Of a stretch of 48,056 nt of DNA, positions 6,943 to 14,784 are shown in pieces. Within the stretch, counting starts at the first letter, position 1; every line of letters begins with the position of its first letter. The notes beneath the pieces are model-generated. The model ran no database searches. It had not been told where the DNA came from and saw only the letters and a program-made list of their open reading frames with translations. The position numbers were made by a program, and so were the translations under genes. Source of the stretch: Prevotellaceae bacterium UBA4336 (GTDB lineage Bacteria > Bacteroidota > Bacteroidia > Bacteroidales > Bacteroidaceae); the NCBI GenBank assembly GCA_002394305.1, contig DGTM01000038.1:6372-54427 (forward strand), read 5' to 3'.

Positions 6943-7119
6943 ATGGAAGCACCTGTAACAAGAAGAAAACGCACTCGCGAGGAGGTCCTTGCGTGGCTGG
7001 ACGAGGCCCGTCGGCGAAAAATGGCCTGGCAGGAAAAGGTCAGAACTGAGTTTGCCGAAAGAGACCGCCTGCGCAAGGAGGCTGCCGAATCTGGTTACTA
7101 TGACTTGGAATGGGTATAG
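6943..7119 (+). CDS. Small basic helical protein, 58 aa, unknown
   Basis: A short ORF reading MEAPVTRRKRTREEV and ending GYYDLEWV. It is highly charged and predicted to be one long helix, with no Cys and no membrane segment. Support comes from the consensus -7 box upstream, a purine-rich stretch (AGAAAAGAGGA) 2-12 nt before the ATG, and a partner ORF starting 3 bp after the stop. The two-gene, small-protein arrangement resembles a toxin-antitoxin-like or accessory cassette, but no family was recognised. Confidence 0.6.
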   Translation: MEAPVTRRKRTREEVLAWLDEARRRKMAWQEKVRTEFAERDRLRKEAAESGYYDLEWV

Positions 7120-7122
7120 GCT

Positions 7123-7295
7123 ATGATTAAGCTCAACTCCAGGCAACTCAATATTGTATCTCCGTATAGGGTGGAAAATGATGGGGATGCTTTGACGTTT
7201 ACCACAGATAATGGCCTGAAATATGCCGTGGATTTTGACGAATTCTTGCTGTCTTCGACGAGGAGGCGGCTATGTTCAACGATATGAAACCATAG
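7123..7295 (+). pseudogene. Small ORF with apparent frameshift near its 3' end
   Basis: The ATG at 7123 opens a frame encoding MIKLNSRQLNIVSPYRV and onward to YAVDFDEF. It then turns into an Arg/Ser-rich tail and stops at 7287. From 7248 the frame one base back reads AVFDEEAAMFNDMKP and stops at 7293-7295, a much more natural acidic continuation of the same protein. A one-base deletion (or two-base gain) near 7243-7248 explains this. The frame-zero product is 54 aa. The restored protein would be about 56 aa, short for a beta-rich domain, so it may be a remnant. A sequencing error cannot be excluded. Confidence 0.5.
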
Positions 7296-7360
7296 AGACT
7301 TTGCTAAGTCTTCATGAAGTATAAAGAGAGAAAAACAAACATTTATTAACTAACCCAGAT

Positions 7361-8767
7361 ATGGCAAAAGTAATTAAGTTACGCAAAGGCCTCGACATCA
7401 ACCTCCGGGGCAAAGCCACAAGGGAAACGCTGGCAGTTGACTGTCCGGGCGAGTATGCACTCATGCCCGACGACTTCTGCGGCGTGAAACCCAAGGTGGT
7501 GGTCAAGGAGGGCGATGCCGTGAAGGCCGGGGATGCCTTGTTTGTCGACAAGCTGCATCCCGAAGTGAAGTTCGTGAGCCCTGTCAGCGGAACAGTAAGC
7601 ATGGTGGAGCGCGGCGACCGCCGCAAACTGCTGAGCATCCGCGTGAAGAGCCTCACCCCATCCCTCTCCAAAGGAGAGGGAGAAGATTCGCGACAGTTCA
7701 CCCCTCCTTCGGAGGGGACGGGGGAGGCTATCAAGGCCCTCATGCTCGAGAGCGGTCTGTTTGCCTTCCTGCGCCAGCGCCCCTATGACGTAGTGGCTAA
7801 CCCCGACGACAAGCCGAAGGCTATCTTCGTGAGCGCCTTCAACAGCATGCCGCTCAGTCAGGACTTCGAGTACGTCCTCCAAGGCCAGGAGGCCGAGTTC
7901 CAGGCTGGTCTTTCTGCTCTGGCAAAGCTCGCAAAGGTTTATCTCGGCGTGAGCGCTAAGCAGACCGCTAAGGCGCTGACCGAGGCCAAGGACTGCGAGG
8001 TGAACATCTTCGACGGCCCCGCTCCGGCAGGCAACGTCGGTGTGCAAATCAATCACGTCTGCCCCGTGAACAAGGGCGAGGTGGTATGGACGATGGGAGC
8101 CGAGGAGGTTATCTTCCTGGGTCGCCTCTTGAAGACCGGCAAGGTGGACTTCACCCGCACCATTGCCCTGGCTGGCAGCGAGGTGAAGGCTCCGAAGTAC
8201 TACAAGGTGAAGGTCGGACAGAAGCTGACGACGCTGCTAAATGAAAAATTAACAGTTAAAAATGAAAAATTAACAGCTGAAAATGAAAAATCGGGCGCAG
8301 GCTCTGTCCGCATCATCAACGGCAACGTGATGACGGGGCTCAAGACTACGGCCGAGGGCTTCCTGGGCGCTCATGCCACGGAGGTGAACGTCATCCCCGA
8401 AGGCGACCACGCCGACGAGATGCTGGGCTGGATCATGCCCCGCTTCAACACCTTCAGCACGCACCGCAGCTACCTGAGCTGGCTCTTTGGTAAGAAGAAG
8501 GAATACGTCATCGATGCCCGCATCAAAGGCGGCGAACGCCACATGATCATGAGCGGCGAGTACGACAAGGTGTTCCCGATGGACATCTACGCAGGCTACC
8601 TCGTGAAGGCCATCATCGCAGGCGACATCGACCGCCAGGAGGCGCTGGGCATCTACGAGGTCGCTCCCGAGGACTTCGCCATCGCCGAGTTCGTGGACTC
8701 TTCGAAGCTCGAGCTGCAGCGCATCGTACGTGAAGGGCTCGATATTCTCAGGAAGGAAAACGCTTAA
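7361..8767 (+). CDS. nqrA: Na+-translocating NADH:quinone reductase subunit A
   Basis: 468 aa, about 20 more than usual. NqrA is the peripheral cytoplasmic subunit of the six-subunit Na+-NQR complex, linked to quinone binding. The N-terminus (LRKGLDINLRGKA) and the GDHADEMLGWI and RFNTFSTHRSYLSW segments are characteristic. Two stretches are foreign to the family. Residues 97-123 are encoded by a palindromic repeat (7649-7729). Residues about 293-310 (NEKLTVKNEKLTAENEK) are encoded by 21-bp repeats of the type otherwise seen between genes here. Both keep the frame. This is the first gene of nqrABCDEF. No consensus promoter was found upstream; a small AGACTT/AAGTCT hairpin lies at 7295-7310. 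Confidence 0.96.
   Translation: MAKVIKLRKGLDINLRGKATRETLAVDCPGEYALMPDDFCGVKPKVVVKEGDAVKAGDALFVDKLHPEVKFVSPVSGTVSMVERGDRRKLLSIRVKSLTPSLSKGEGEDSRQFTPPSEGTGEAIKALMLESGLFAFLRQRPYDVVANPDDKPKAIFVSAFNSMPLSQDFEYVLQGQEAEFQAGLSALAKLAKVYLGVSAKQTAKALTEAKDCEVNIFDGPAPAGNVGVQINHVCPVNKGEVVWTMGAEEVIFLGRLLKTGKVDFTRTIALAGSEVKAPKYYKVKVGQKLTTLLNEKLTVKNEKLTAENEKSGAGSVRIINGNVMTGLKTTAEGFLGAHATEVNVIPEGDHADEMLGWIMPRFNTFSTHRSYLSWLFGKKKEYVIDARIKGGERHMIMSGEYDKVFPMDIYAGYLVKAIIAGDIDRQEALGIYEVAPEDFAIAEFVDSSKLELQRIVREGLDILRKENA
7649..7729. repeat. Palindromic repeat inserted in frame in nqrA
   Basis: An 81-bp (27-codon) GC-rich element. Its outer arms AGCCTC-A-CCCC and GGGGGAGGCT are inverted. Inside are two perfect hairpins, CCCTCTCC-AAA-GGAGAGGG and CCCCTCC-TTC-GGAGGGG. 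It encodes a low-complexity segment, SLTPSLSKGEGEDS and onward, that is not part of the conserved NqrA fold. The hairpin pattern resembles REP/RPE-like intergenic repeats. Confidence 0.7.
8239..8290 (+). repeat. 21-bp direct repeats inside nqrA
   Basis: Three AAATGAAAAA starts, at 8239, 8260 and 8281, with a 21-bp period. The unit contains AAATGAAAAATTAACAG. They encode a 7-residue repeat, NEKLTVK / NEKLTAE / NEKSG. The same AATGAAAAA motif fills the nqrA-nqrB gap, which suggests that an intergenic repeat was inserted into the gene. Confidence 0.7.
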
Positions 8768-8926
8768 TAAAAATGAAAAAATGAAAAAATAAAAAAATGA
8801 AAGCGAAATAATAAAAATGAAATAATGAAGAGCTATTGCTTTCCGAAAAAACAGTTAGTTCCCGGATGGGGTAGCAAATATTTCATTTTTCATTTTTTCA
8901 TTATTTCATTATATATAGTATATATT
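8768..8926. repeat. AT-rich inverted AATGAAAAA arms in the nqrA-nqrB gap
   Basis: The left arm (about 8770-8828) consists of AAAATGAAAAAATGAAA-type repeats. The right arm (about 8881-8910) is the reverse complement (TTTCATTTTTCATTTTTTC). A ~50-bp unique core lies between them. This interrupts an operon whose other gaps are 3-20 bp. An mRNA hairpin between nqrA and nqrB is expected. Confidence 0.65.
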
Positions 8927-10102
8927 ATGAATCCAATAAAGAAACTATTCGATAACATACATCCCTACGTCGAGGAGGGCGGCAAGTTCCATGCCTTCCG
9001 CTCGCTGGTGGATGGGTTCGAGACGTTTGCCTTCGTCCCCAACACGACGAGCCGCGTGGGTAGCGTGAACATCCACGATGCTATCGACAGCAAGCGCATC
9101 ATGAGTTTCGTGGTGATTGCCCTGCTGCCTGCCTTGCTCTTCGGCATGTACAACGTGGGTTATCAGAACGCTCTGGCTGCGGGCCATCTGGCCGACGCCA
9201 CGTTCTGGGGAATGTTCTGGTACGGCTTCCTGGCCGTGCTGCCTAAGATTATTGTCAGCTACGTAGTGGGCCTCGGCATCGAGTTCACCGTGGCTCAGTG
9301 GAAGAACGAGGAGATTCAGGAAGGCTTCCTCGTATCCGGCATCATCATCCCGATGATTGTGCCCGTCACCTGCCCGCTGTGGATGCTCGCCATTGCCGTG
9401 GCCTTCAGCGTCATCCTGGCGAAGGAAATCTTCGGCGGCACGGGCATGAACATCTTCAATCCTGCCCTCATCACCCGTGCTTTCCTGTTCTTCAGCTACC
9501 CCTCGGCCATGACAGGCGACGCAACTGTATGGGTCGCTCAGGACACCATCCTTGGCCTCGGCTACAAGTCGGCCGACGTCTATACCGCAGCCACACCTCT
9601 CGGCGAGGCAGCTCAGGCGGGCTTCCAGGGCTTTGCTCCCGAGACGATACAGAATGCCATCACGGGTCTCATCCCCGGATGCATCGGCGAGACCAGCGTC
9701 ATTGCCATCGCTCTGGGCGGCTTGCTGCTGCTCTGCACGGGCATCGCCTCGTGGAAGACCATGCTGAGCGTCTTCGTGGGCGGTGCTGCTACGGGCTATC
9801 TCATGCAGGCTCTCGGCCTCACCCATATCCTCTGGTACGAGCATCTCGTGCTGGGCGGCTTTGCCTTCGGCGCCGTCTTCATGGCAACCGACCCCGTGAC
9901 GTCGGCTCGCACGGAATGTGGCAAGTACGTCTATGGCCTGCTCATCGGCTTCATCGCCGTGCTGGTGCGCGTCCTCAACCCCGGTTATCCCGAGGGCATG
10001 ATGCTCGCCATCCTGCTGATGAACCTCTTCGCAAGCCTCATCGACTACTGCTTCGTGCAGCGTAACATCAACATGCGTGCCAAGCGTGCCGCAATAAAGT
10101 AA
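8927..10102 (+). CDS. nqrB: Na+-translocating NADH:quinone reductase subunit B
   Basis: 391 aa from the ATG at 8927 (MNPIKKLFDNIHP), the usual NqrB start. An upstream in-frame ATG at 8825 lies in repeat DNA and is rejected. It is an integral membrane protein with about ten hydrophobic helices that carries covalent FMN and riboflavin and takes part in Na+ transport. The flavinylation site is visible as DVYTAATPL, with Thr223 as the expected FMN-linked residue. The more common form is SGAT, so Ala replaces Gly here. The conserved NPALITRAFLFFSYP and ATDPVTSAR segments are present. The ApbE flavin transferase needed for maturation is not in this window. Confidence 0.96.
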   Translation: MNPIKKLFDNIHPYVEEGGKFHAFRSLVDGFETFAFVPNTTSRVGSVNIHDAIDSKRIMSFVVIALLPALLFGMYNVGYQNALAAGHLADATFWGMFWYGFLAVLPKIIVSYVVGLGIEFTVAQWKNEEIQEGFLVSGIIIPMIVPVTCPLWMLAIAVAFSVILAKEIFGGTGMNIFNPALITRAFLFFSYPSAMTGDATVWVAQDTILGLGYKSADVYTAATPLGEAAQAGFQGFAPETIQNAITGLIPGCIGETSVIAIALGGLLLLCTGIASWKTMLSVFVGGAATGYLMQALGLTHILWYEHLVLGGFAFGAVFMATDPVTSARTECGKYVYGLLIGFIAVLVRVLNPGYPEGMMLAILLMNLFASLIDYCFVQRNINMRAKRAAIK

Positions 10103-10117
10103 GGAGGACAAAGCGAT

Positions 10118-10858
10118 ATGAAACTGAATACAAACGGAAACGTATATACCTTCTGCTATGCAGCAGTAATGGTTATCATCGTTGCCTTCCTGCTGGCATT
10201 CGTGGCTTCGGCACTGAAGGAGACACAGGATGCCAACGTGGCAAACGATACGAAGGGACAGATTCTCTCCGCCCTCGGCTACGACAAGGCTGCCATCGAC
10301 GTGGCCGCCGAGTACGGGAAGAACGTCAGGGACAACGTCTTCGCCGACGGCGAGCTGAAGCCCTACGAAGGTAAGTTCAATACCACTTATGGTTCGCTCA
10401 TCAAGAATGGCGAACTGCACGTCTTCACCGGCACGACAGCCAGCGGCGAGCAGGCTTATGTGATTCCCGTCGTGGGCCGCGGCCTCTGGGGCGGTCTCTG
10501 GGGGTACATCGCAGTTAATGAGACGAAGGACAAAGTGCTGGGCACTTACTTCTACCACGAGAGCGAGACAGCCGGACTCGGCGCCCGCATCAGCGAGAAG
10601 TGGTTCCAGGACCAGTTCAACGGCAAGCCCATCTTCGGCGCGGACGGCAACGTAGCCCTCACAGTCGTGAAGGCAGGTGCTGCCCAGGCAGAGAACGAGG
10701 TGGATGGCGTGACAGGTGCCACCCTCACCAGCAACGGCGTGGCCGCAATGGTGAAGGACGGCCTGACTGCCTACAAGGAGTTCCTCGGCGCCGCAGCAAG
10801 CGAGCCTGAGGCCGAGCCCGAAGCAGAAGAGTGCGAAGAAACCAATGTTGAACAATAA
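10118..10858 (+). CDS. nqrC: Na+-translocating NADH:quinone reductase subunit C
   Basis: 246 aa. One N-terminal transmembrane helix (about 12-32) is followed by a periplasmic FMN-binding domain. The ApbE-dependent flavinylation motif is VDGVTGATLTS, with Thr202 the expected FMN carrier. The GLWGGLWGYIAV and ETAGLGARIS segments are typical of NqrC. The acidic C-terminal tail (residues 228-246, rich in Glu, Pro and Ala) is an extension beyond the core fold. A strong Shine-Dalgarno sequence (AAGGAGGA) precedes the ATG by about 11 nt, which is unusual in a phylum that mostly does without it. Confidence 0.96.
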   Translation: MKLNTNGNVYTFCYAAVMVIIVAFLLAFVASALKETQDANVANDTKGQILSALGYDKAAIDVAAEYGKNVRDNVFADGELKPYEGKFNTTYGSLIKNGELHVFTGTTASGEQAYVIPVVGRGLWGGLWGYIAVNETKDKVLGTYFYHESETAGLGARISEKWFQDQFNGKPIFGADGNVALTVVKAGAAQAENEVDGVTGATLTSNGVAAMVKDGLTAYKEFLGAAASEPEAEPEAEECEETNVEQ

Positions 10859-10878
10859 GAAAAGAGGAGGAAAAGAAT

Positions 10879-11514
10879 ATGAGTAAATTGTTTTCTGACG
10901 AGAATAAAGCCGCATTCACTGGCCCCCTTAACGTGAACAACCCCATCACCGTCCAGGTGCTTGGTATCTGTTCGGCATTGGCTGTGACGAGTCAGCTGAA
11001 GCCCGCCATCGTGATGGGACTCAGCGTGACGGTCATTACGGCATTCTCCAACGTGATTATATCCCTGCTGCGCAAGACCATTCCCAACCGCATCCGCATC
11101 ATCGTGCAGCTGGTTGTGGTGGCTGCGCTCGTAACGATTGTGAGCCAGTTGCTCAAGGCATACGTCTATGACGTCAGCGTGCAGCTGAGTGTCTATGTGG
11201 GCCTCATCATCACGAACTGCATCCTGATGGGTCGCCTCGAGGCTTTCGCCATGCAGAACGCTCCCTGGCCTTCGTTCCTCGATGGCATCGGCAACGGCCT
11301 CGGCTATGCCGCCATCCTCGTCATCGTAGGCTTCGTGCGCGAGCTCTTCGGCTTCGGCACACTCTTCGGCTACAACGTCATCCCCGAGAGCTGGTACGTC
11401 TCCAACGGAGGTTGGTATCAGAACAATGGCATGATGGTGATGCCCGCCATGAGCCTTATCATCGTAGGTTGTGTAATCTGGGCACATCGCTCAATAAACA
11501 AGGAGGAGAAGTAA
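10879..11514 (+). CDS. nqrD: Na+-translocating NADH:quinone reductase subunit D
   Basis: 211 aa, six predicted membrane helices, homologous to RnfE. Conserved half-channel segments are visible: ITNCILMGRLEAFAM (one of the two Cys that hold the intramembrane Fe-S cluster shared with NqrE) and an N-terminal NNPITVQVLGICSALAVT motif. Length matches the family. The SD (AGAGGAGG) lies about 10 nt upstream. The gap to nqrE is only 3 bp. Confidence 0.96.
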   Translation: MSKLFSDENKAAFTGPLNVNNPITVQVLGICSALAVTSQLKPAIVMGLSVTVITAFSNVIISLLRKTIPNRIRIIVQLVVVAALVTIVSQLLKAYVYDVSVQLSVYVGLIITNCILMGRLEAFAMQNAPWPSFLDGIGNGLGYAAILVIVGFVRELFGFGTLFGYNVIPESWYVSNGGWYQNNGMMVMPAMSLIIVGCVIWAHRSINKEEK

Positions 11515-11517
11515 ACT

Positions 11518-12144
11518 ATGGAACACATGATTAGTCTCTTTGTCCGCAGCATCTTTGTGGACAACATGATATTCGCCTTCTTCCTGGGTATGTGCTCTTA
11601 TCTGGCCGTATCCAAGAACGTGAAGACAGCCCTCGGCCTCGGCGTGGCAGTCACCTTCGTGCTGCTCGTCACGGTGCCCGTGGATTATGCCTTGCAGACG
11701 TACGTCCTCGGCCCCGATGCCATCGTGGCAGGCGTCGACCTGACGTTCCTCGCCTTCATCCTGTTCATTGCCGTCATTGCCGGCATCGTGCAGCTGGTGG
11801 AGATGGTTGTGGAGCGCTTCAGCCCTTCGCTCTATGCAGCCCTGGGCATCTTCCTGCCCCTCATTGCAGTGAACTGCGCCATCATGGGCGCCAGCCTGTT
11901 CATGCAGCAGCGCGTCACGATGGAGCCTACCAATGCTCAGTTCATCGGTGGCTTCGGCGATGCTATCGCCTATGCACTCGGCTCTGGTATCGGCTGGCTG
12001 CTGGCTATCGTTGGCCTGGCTGCCATTCGCGAGAAGATGGCTTACACCGACGTGCCCAAGCCTCTGCAGGGCCTCGGCATCACATTCATCACAGTCGGCC
12101 TGATGGCACTTGCCTTCATGTGCTTCTCGGGCTTAAATATCTAA
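11518..12144 (+). CDS. nqrE: Na+-translocating NADH:quinone reductase subunit E
   Basis: 208 aa, six membrane helices, homologous to RnfA and inverted relative to NqrD. The conserved N-terminal FVDNMIFAFFLGMCSYLAVS and the AVNCAIMGASLFMQ segment each carry a Cys that would ligate the NqrD/E Fe-S centre. The SD AAGGAGGAG overlaps the end of nqrD. Length and motif order match the family. Confidence 0.96.
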   Translation: MEHMISLFVRSIFVDNMIFAFFLGMCSYLAVSKNVKTALGLGVAVTFVLLVTVPVDYALQTYVLGPDAIVAGVDLTFLAFILFIAVIAGIVQLVEMVVERFSPSLYAALGIFLPLIAVNCAIMGASLFMQQRVTMEPTNAQFIGGFGDAIAYALGSGIGWLLAIVGLAAIREKMAYTDVPKPLQGLGITFITVGLMALAFMCFSGLNI

Positions 12145-12163
12145 TGAAAGGAGGAAACAGAAT

Positions 12164-13453
12164 ATGGATTTGAATTTGATTTTAACCAGTATTGCTGTCT
12201 TCCTGGGCATCATACTGATATTGGTGGCAATACTGCTCGTAGCGAAGGCTTACCTTTCGCCGAGCGGCAACGTGAACGTAACAATCAACGGCAAGGACAC
12301 ACTCTCCGTGCCTCAAGGCGCTTCTCTGCTGAGCACACTGAGCCAGGAAGGCGTCTTCCTGCCCTCGGCTTGCGGCGGCAAGGGCTCTTGCGGACAGTGC
12401 AAGCTGCAGGTCGTCTCGGGCGGCGGCGACATCCTCGACTCCGAGAAGGGCCACTTCACCCGCAAGCAAATCAAGGAACACTGGCGTCTGGGTTGCCAAT
12501 GCAAAGTGAAGGGCGACCTCGAGGTCAAGGTGGACGACTCCGTAATGGGCGTAAAGGAATGGGAATGCACCGTGATTGGCAACAAGAACGTGGCAACCTT
12601 CATCAAGGAGTACAAGGTGGCTCTGCCCAAGGGCGAGCACATGGACTTCGAGCCCGGCTCGTACGCACAGATACGCATCCCCAAGTTCGACTGCATCGAC
12701 TACGGCAAGGACTTCGACAAGAGCCTCATCGGCGACACCTATCTGCCCGCTTGGGAGAAGTTCAACATGTTCTCCCTCAAGTGCGTCAACCCGCAGGAGA
12801 CCATCCGTGCCTACTCTATGGCTAACTATCCCGACGAGGGCGACATCATCACCCTCAACGTCCGCATCGCCACACCTCCCTTCAAACCGAAGGACCAAGG
12901 CCCTGGCTTCATGGATGTCAACCCGGGTATCGCATCGTCGTACATCTTCTCGCTGAAGCCCGGCGACAAGGTCATCATGAGCGGCCCCTACGGAGAGTTC
13001 CGCCCGCAGTACGGCACAGGTCGTGAGATGATATGGGTAGGCGGTGGTGCCGGCATGGCTCCCCTGCGTGCTCAGATCATGCACATGTTGAAAGGCCACG
13101 GCGTGAAGGACGAAGACCGCCAGCGCCCCATGCACTACTTCTACGGCGCCCGCGCTCTGGAGGAGATTCCCTTCCTCGACGACTTCCTGCAGCTCGAGAA
13201 GGACTTCCCCAACTTCCACTTCCATCTGGCACTCGACCGTCCCGACCCCAAGGCAGACGCAGCAGGCATCAAGTACACGCCGGGCTTCGTGGCACCCGTC
13301 ATGGGCGACACCTACCTCAAGGCACACGAGGCACCCGAGGACTGCGAGTACTACCTCTGCGGACCTCCAATGATGGCAAAGACCGTGCTCGACCTCTTGC
13401 ACTCTCTCGGCGTAGAGGACGACATGATTCGCTTCGACAATTTCGGCGGATAA
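12164..13453 (+). CDS. nqrF: Na+-translocating NADH:quinone reductase subunit F
   Basis: 429 aa. The electron entry subunit, oxidising NADH through FAD and a [2Fe-2S] centre. Domains in order: an N-terminal membrane anchor (about 4-26); a ferredoxin domain with CGGKGSCGQC (C-x5-C-x2-C) and the fourth Cys in RLGCQC; an FAD-binding barrel with RAYSMANYP; an NADH-binding domain with GGGAGMAPLRAQI; and the C-terminal YYLCGPPMM. The SD is AAAGGAGG. As the last gene of the operon it is followed 23 bp later by a strong terminator, closing nqrABCDEF. Confidence 0.97.
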   Translation: MDLNLILTSIAVFLGIILILVAILLVAKAYLSPSGNVNVTINGKDTLSVPQGASLLSTLSQEGVFLPSACGGKGSCGQCKLQVVSGGGDILDSEKGHFTRKQIKEHWRLGCQCKVKGDLEVKVDDSVMGVKEWECTVIGNKNVATFIKEYKVALPKGEHMDFEPGSYAQIRIPKFDCIDYGKDFDKSLIGDTYLPAWEKFNMFSLKCVNPQETIRAYSMANYPDEGDIITLNVRIATPPFKPKDQGPGFMDVNPGIASSYIFSLKPGDKVIMSGPYGEFRPQYGTGREMIWVGGGAGMAPLRAQIMHMLKGHGVKDEDRQRPMHYFYGARALEEIPFLDDFLQLEKDFPNFHFHLALDRPDPKADAAGIKYTPGFVAPVMGDTYLKAHEAPEDCEYYLCGPPMMAKTVLDLLHSLGVEDDMIRFDNFGG

Positions 13454-13476
13454 GATAAACAATCCTTCCATAATGC

Positions 13477-13515
13477 AAGGCTGCAAGTATGCTCATCATG
13501 CTTGCAGCCTTTTTC
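13477..13515 (+). terminator. Strong intrinsic terminator of the nqr operon
   Basis: AAGGCTGCAAGTATG (13477-13491) pairs with CATGCTTGCAGCCTT (13497-13511) over 15 positions with one G-T wobble and a 5-nt loop, followed by a T-tract. Confidence 0.9.
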
Positions 13516-13540
13516 CTTTATGAACAAATTGCATGAATTC

Positions 13541-13572
13541 TTTGCACGATAACGAGAAAAAGCGTACCTTTG
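13541..13572 (+). promoter_or_regulatory. Promoter of the Lys-rich exported protein gene
   Basis: TTTG (13541-13544), exactly 20 bp, then TACCTTTG (13565-13572): a full consensus match. The predicted transcript start near 13579 leaves a leader of about 20 nt before the ATG at 13598. Confidence 0.8.
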
Positions 13573-13597
13573 CACTTGATAAACACACTCTGTCAAT

Positions 13598-14761
13598 ATG
13601 AAACGCATCATCAGACCCATAATCGCTTCTGTTATTCTTTGTGTCCTGACGTTCCTCGCAGGAGGGAAGTCTGTCTCTGCGCAGGCGCTTTACACCAACC
13701 CGGACACCATTCAGGCGTACCTGAAGGAACGCATCAAGGAAGTCAAGGAGCAGGCGAAGGAGACGAGAGCCAAACTCAAGGAAGAGGAGAAAACCCTGCG
13801 TACCCTAAACCGCGACCTCGCCAAGTCGCGTACTCAGGCTCAGAGAGACAAGGTCAAGCTAAAGGAAGCAAAGCGTAAAGGAAAGTTCTACCAGGTAAAG
13901 CCTTACATACCAGTAGAGTTGCAGGGTGACGTGGAAGCAAAGATTAAGGCGGCAAAGGAAGCGAAAGCTGCCAAGGAACGCGAGATAAAGGAGAAGGCTG
14001 CTGAGAAGAAAGCTGCCGAGAAAGCTGCCATAGCCGAGAAGAAACAGCAGGCAAAGGAGGCCAAGCAGAAGGAGAAAGAACAGCTGAAAGCGTCGGCTAG
14101 AAGTCAGTCGAAGCGTGCTAAGGAGAAGAAAGCAGAGCTGAAAGAAGAAGCCAAGCAGAAGGAAGCGGAAGCCAAGCAGGTGGAAGCTACCAAGCAAGAG
14201 GCGGAAGCCGCTGCTCCCGTTCAGACGAAGGGAAAGGCCGAAGATGCCAAGACTTCGAAATCAAAGGACAAAGCTTCCGATGCAAAGGAAAATGCTTCCA
14301 GTGCAAAAGACAAAGCTTCCGACGCGAAGAAGTCTGCTTCCGATGCCAAGGAGAAAGCTTCCGAGACGAAGAAACCTGCCAGGAAAGGAAAGGTAGAGGA
14401 GAAGGAAAAGACCCCCGAGCAACTGGAGAAAGAAGCTGAGCGCCAAGAGAAGGAGGCCGAGAAACAGGAGAAGGAGAAGCAAGCTGCCGTGAAAGCTGCC
14501 GTGAAGGATGCCGAGAACAAGGCAAAAGAGGCAGAAGAACGTGCGAAGGAATCGGAGGCTAAGGCTAAGGCCAAGGCGAAGGAACAGGAGGCAAAGGACG
14601 CCGACGCTGAGGCCAAGGAGCAGGAGGCGAAGCCTGAAGGAGACGAAGGCCAATCCGAAGAGACGCAGGAAGAGAAGCCCAAGCGCAGATACACTGTCCG
14701 CACCCAGCGCGAGAAGTCCGCTTCGAAGAAAAACGACGAGAAGAAAAACGATGATAAGTAA
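13598..14761 (+). CDS. Exported Lys/Ala/Glu-rich coiled-coil protein with LEA-like repeats
   Basis: 387 aa. An N-terminal signal peptide (about 1-28, ending VSAQA) indicates export to the periplasm. The rest is almost entirely charged helix, rich in Lys, Ala and Glu, and reminiscent of the TolA stem. Residues about 224-260 contain a seven-residue repeat (KASDAKE / NASSAKD / KASDAKK / SASDAKE / KASETKK), encoded by 21-bp DNA repeats at about 14265-14370. The C-terminus is basic (RRYTVRTQREKS). No catalytic motif is present. Its own consensus promoter lies upstream. The CBM9-like gene follows 23 bp later. It may bridge envelope layers or bind cell wall, or it may be a desiccation-type hydrophilin. 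All of these are inference. Confidence 0.75.
   Translation: MKRIIRPIIASVILCVLTFLAGGKSVSAQALYTNPDTIQAYLKERIKEVKEQAKETRAKLKEEEKTLRTLNRDLAKSRTQAQRDKVKLKEAKRKGKFYQVKPYIPVELQGDVEAKIKAAKEAKAAKEREIKEKAAEKKAAEKAAIAEKKQQAKEAKQKEKEQLKASARSQSKRAKEKKAELKEEAKQKEAEAKQVEATKQEAEAAAPVQTKGKAEDAKTSKSKDKASDAKENASSAKDKASDAKKSASDAKEKASETKKPARKGKVEEKEKTPEQLEKEAERQEKEAEKQEKEKQAAVKAAVKDAENKAKEAEERAKESEAKAKAKAKEQEAKDADAEAKEQEAKPEGDEGQSEETQEEKPKRRYTVRTQREKSASKKNDEKKNDDK
14265..14370 (+). repeat. 21-bp coding tandem repeat (five degenerate units)
   Basis: About five 21-bp units sharing an AARGCTTCCGAYGC core encode the KASDAKE-type heptads of the preceding gene. Because each unit is seven codons, copy-number changes would keep the reading frame. 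Confidence 0.65.
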
Positions 14762-14784
14762 ATTGCAGAGGAGGCAAGAAAGAG

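Noticed and set aside
8945..10915. 656-aa antisense reading frame over nqrB and nqrC
   Set aside because: It is a GC-driven shadow with no family resemblance and lies opposite a complete conserved operon.
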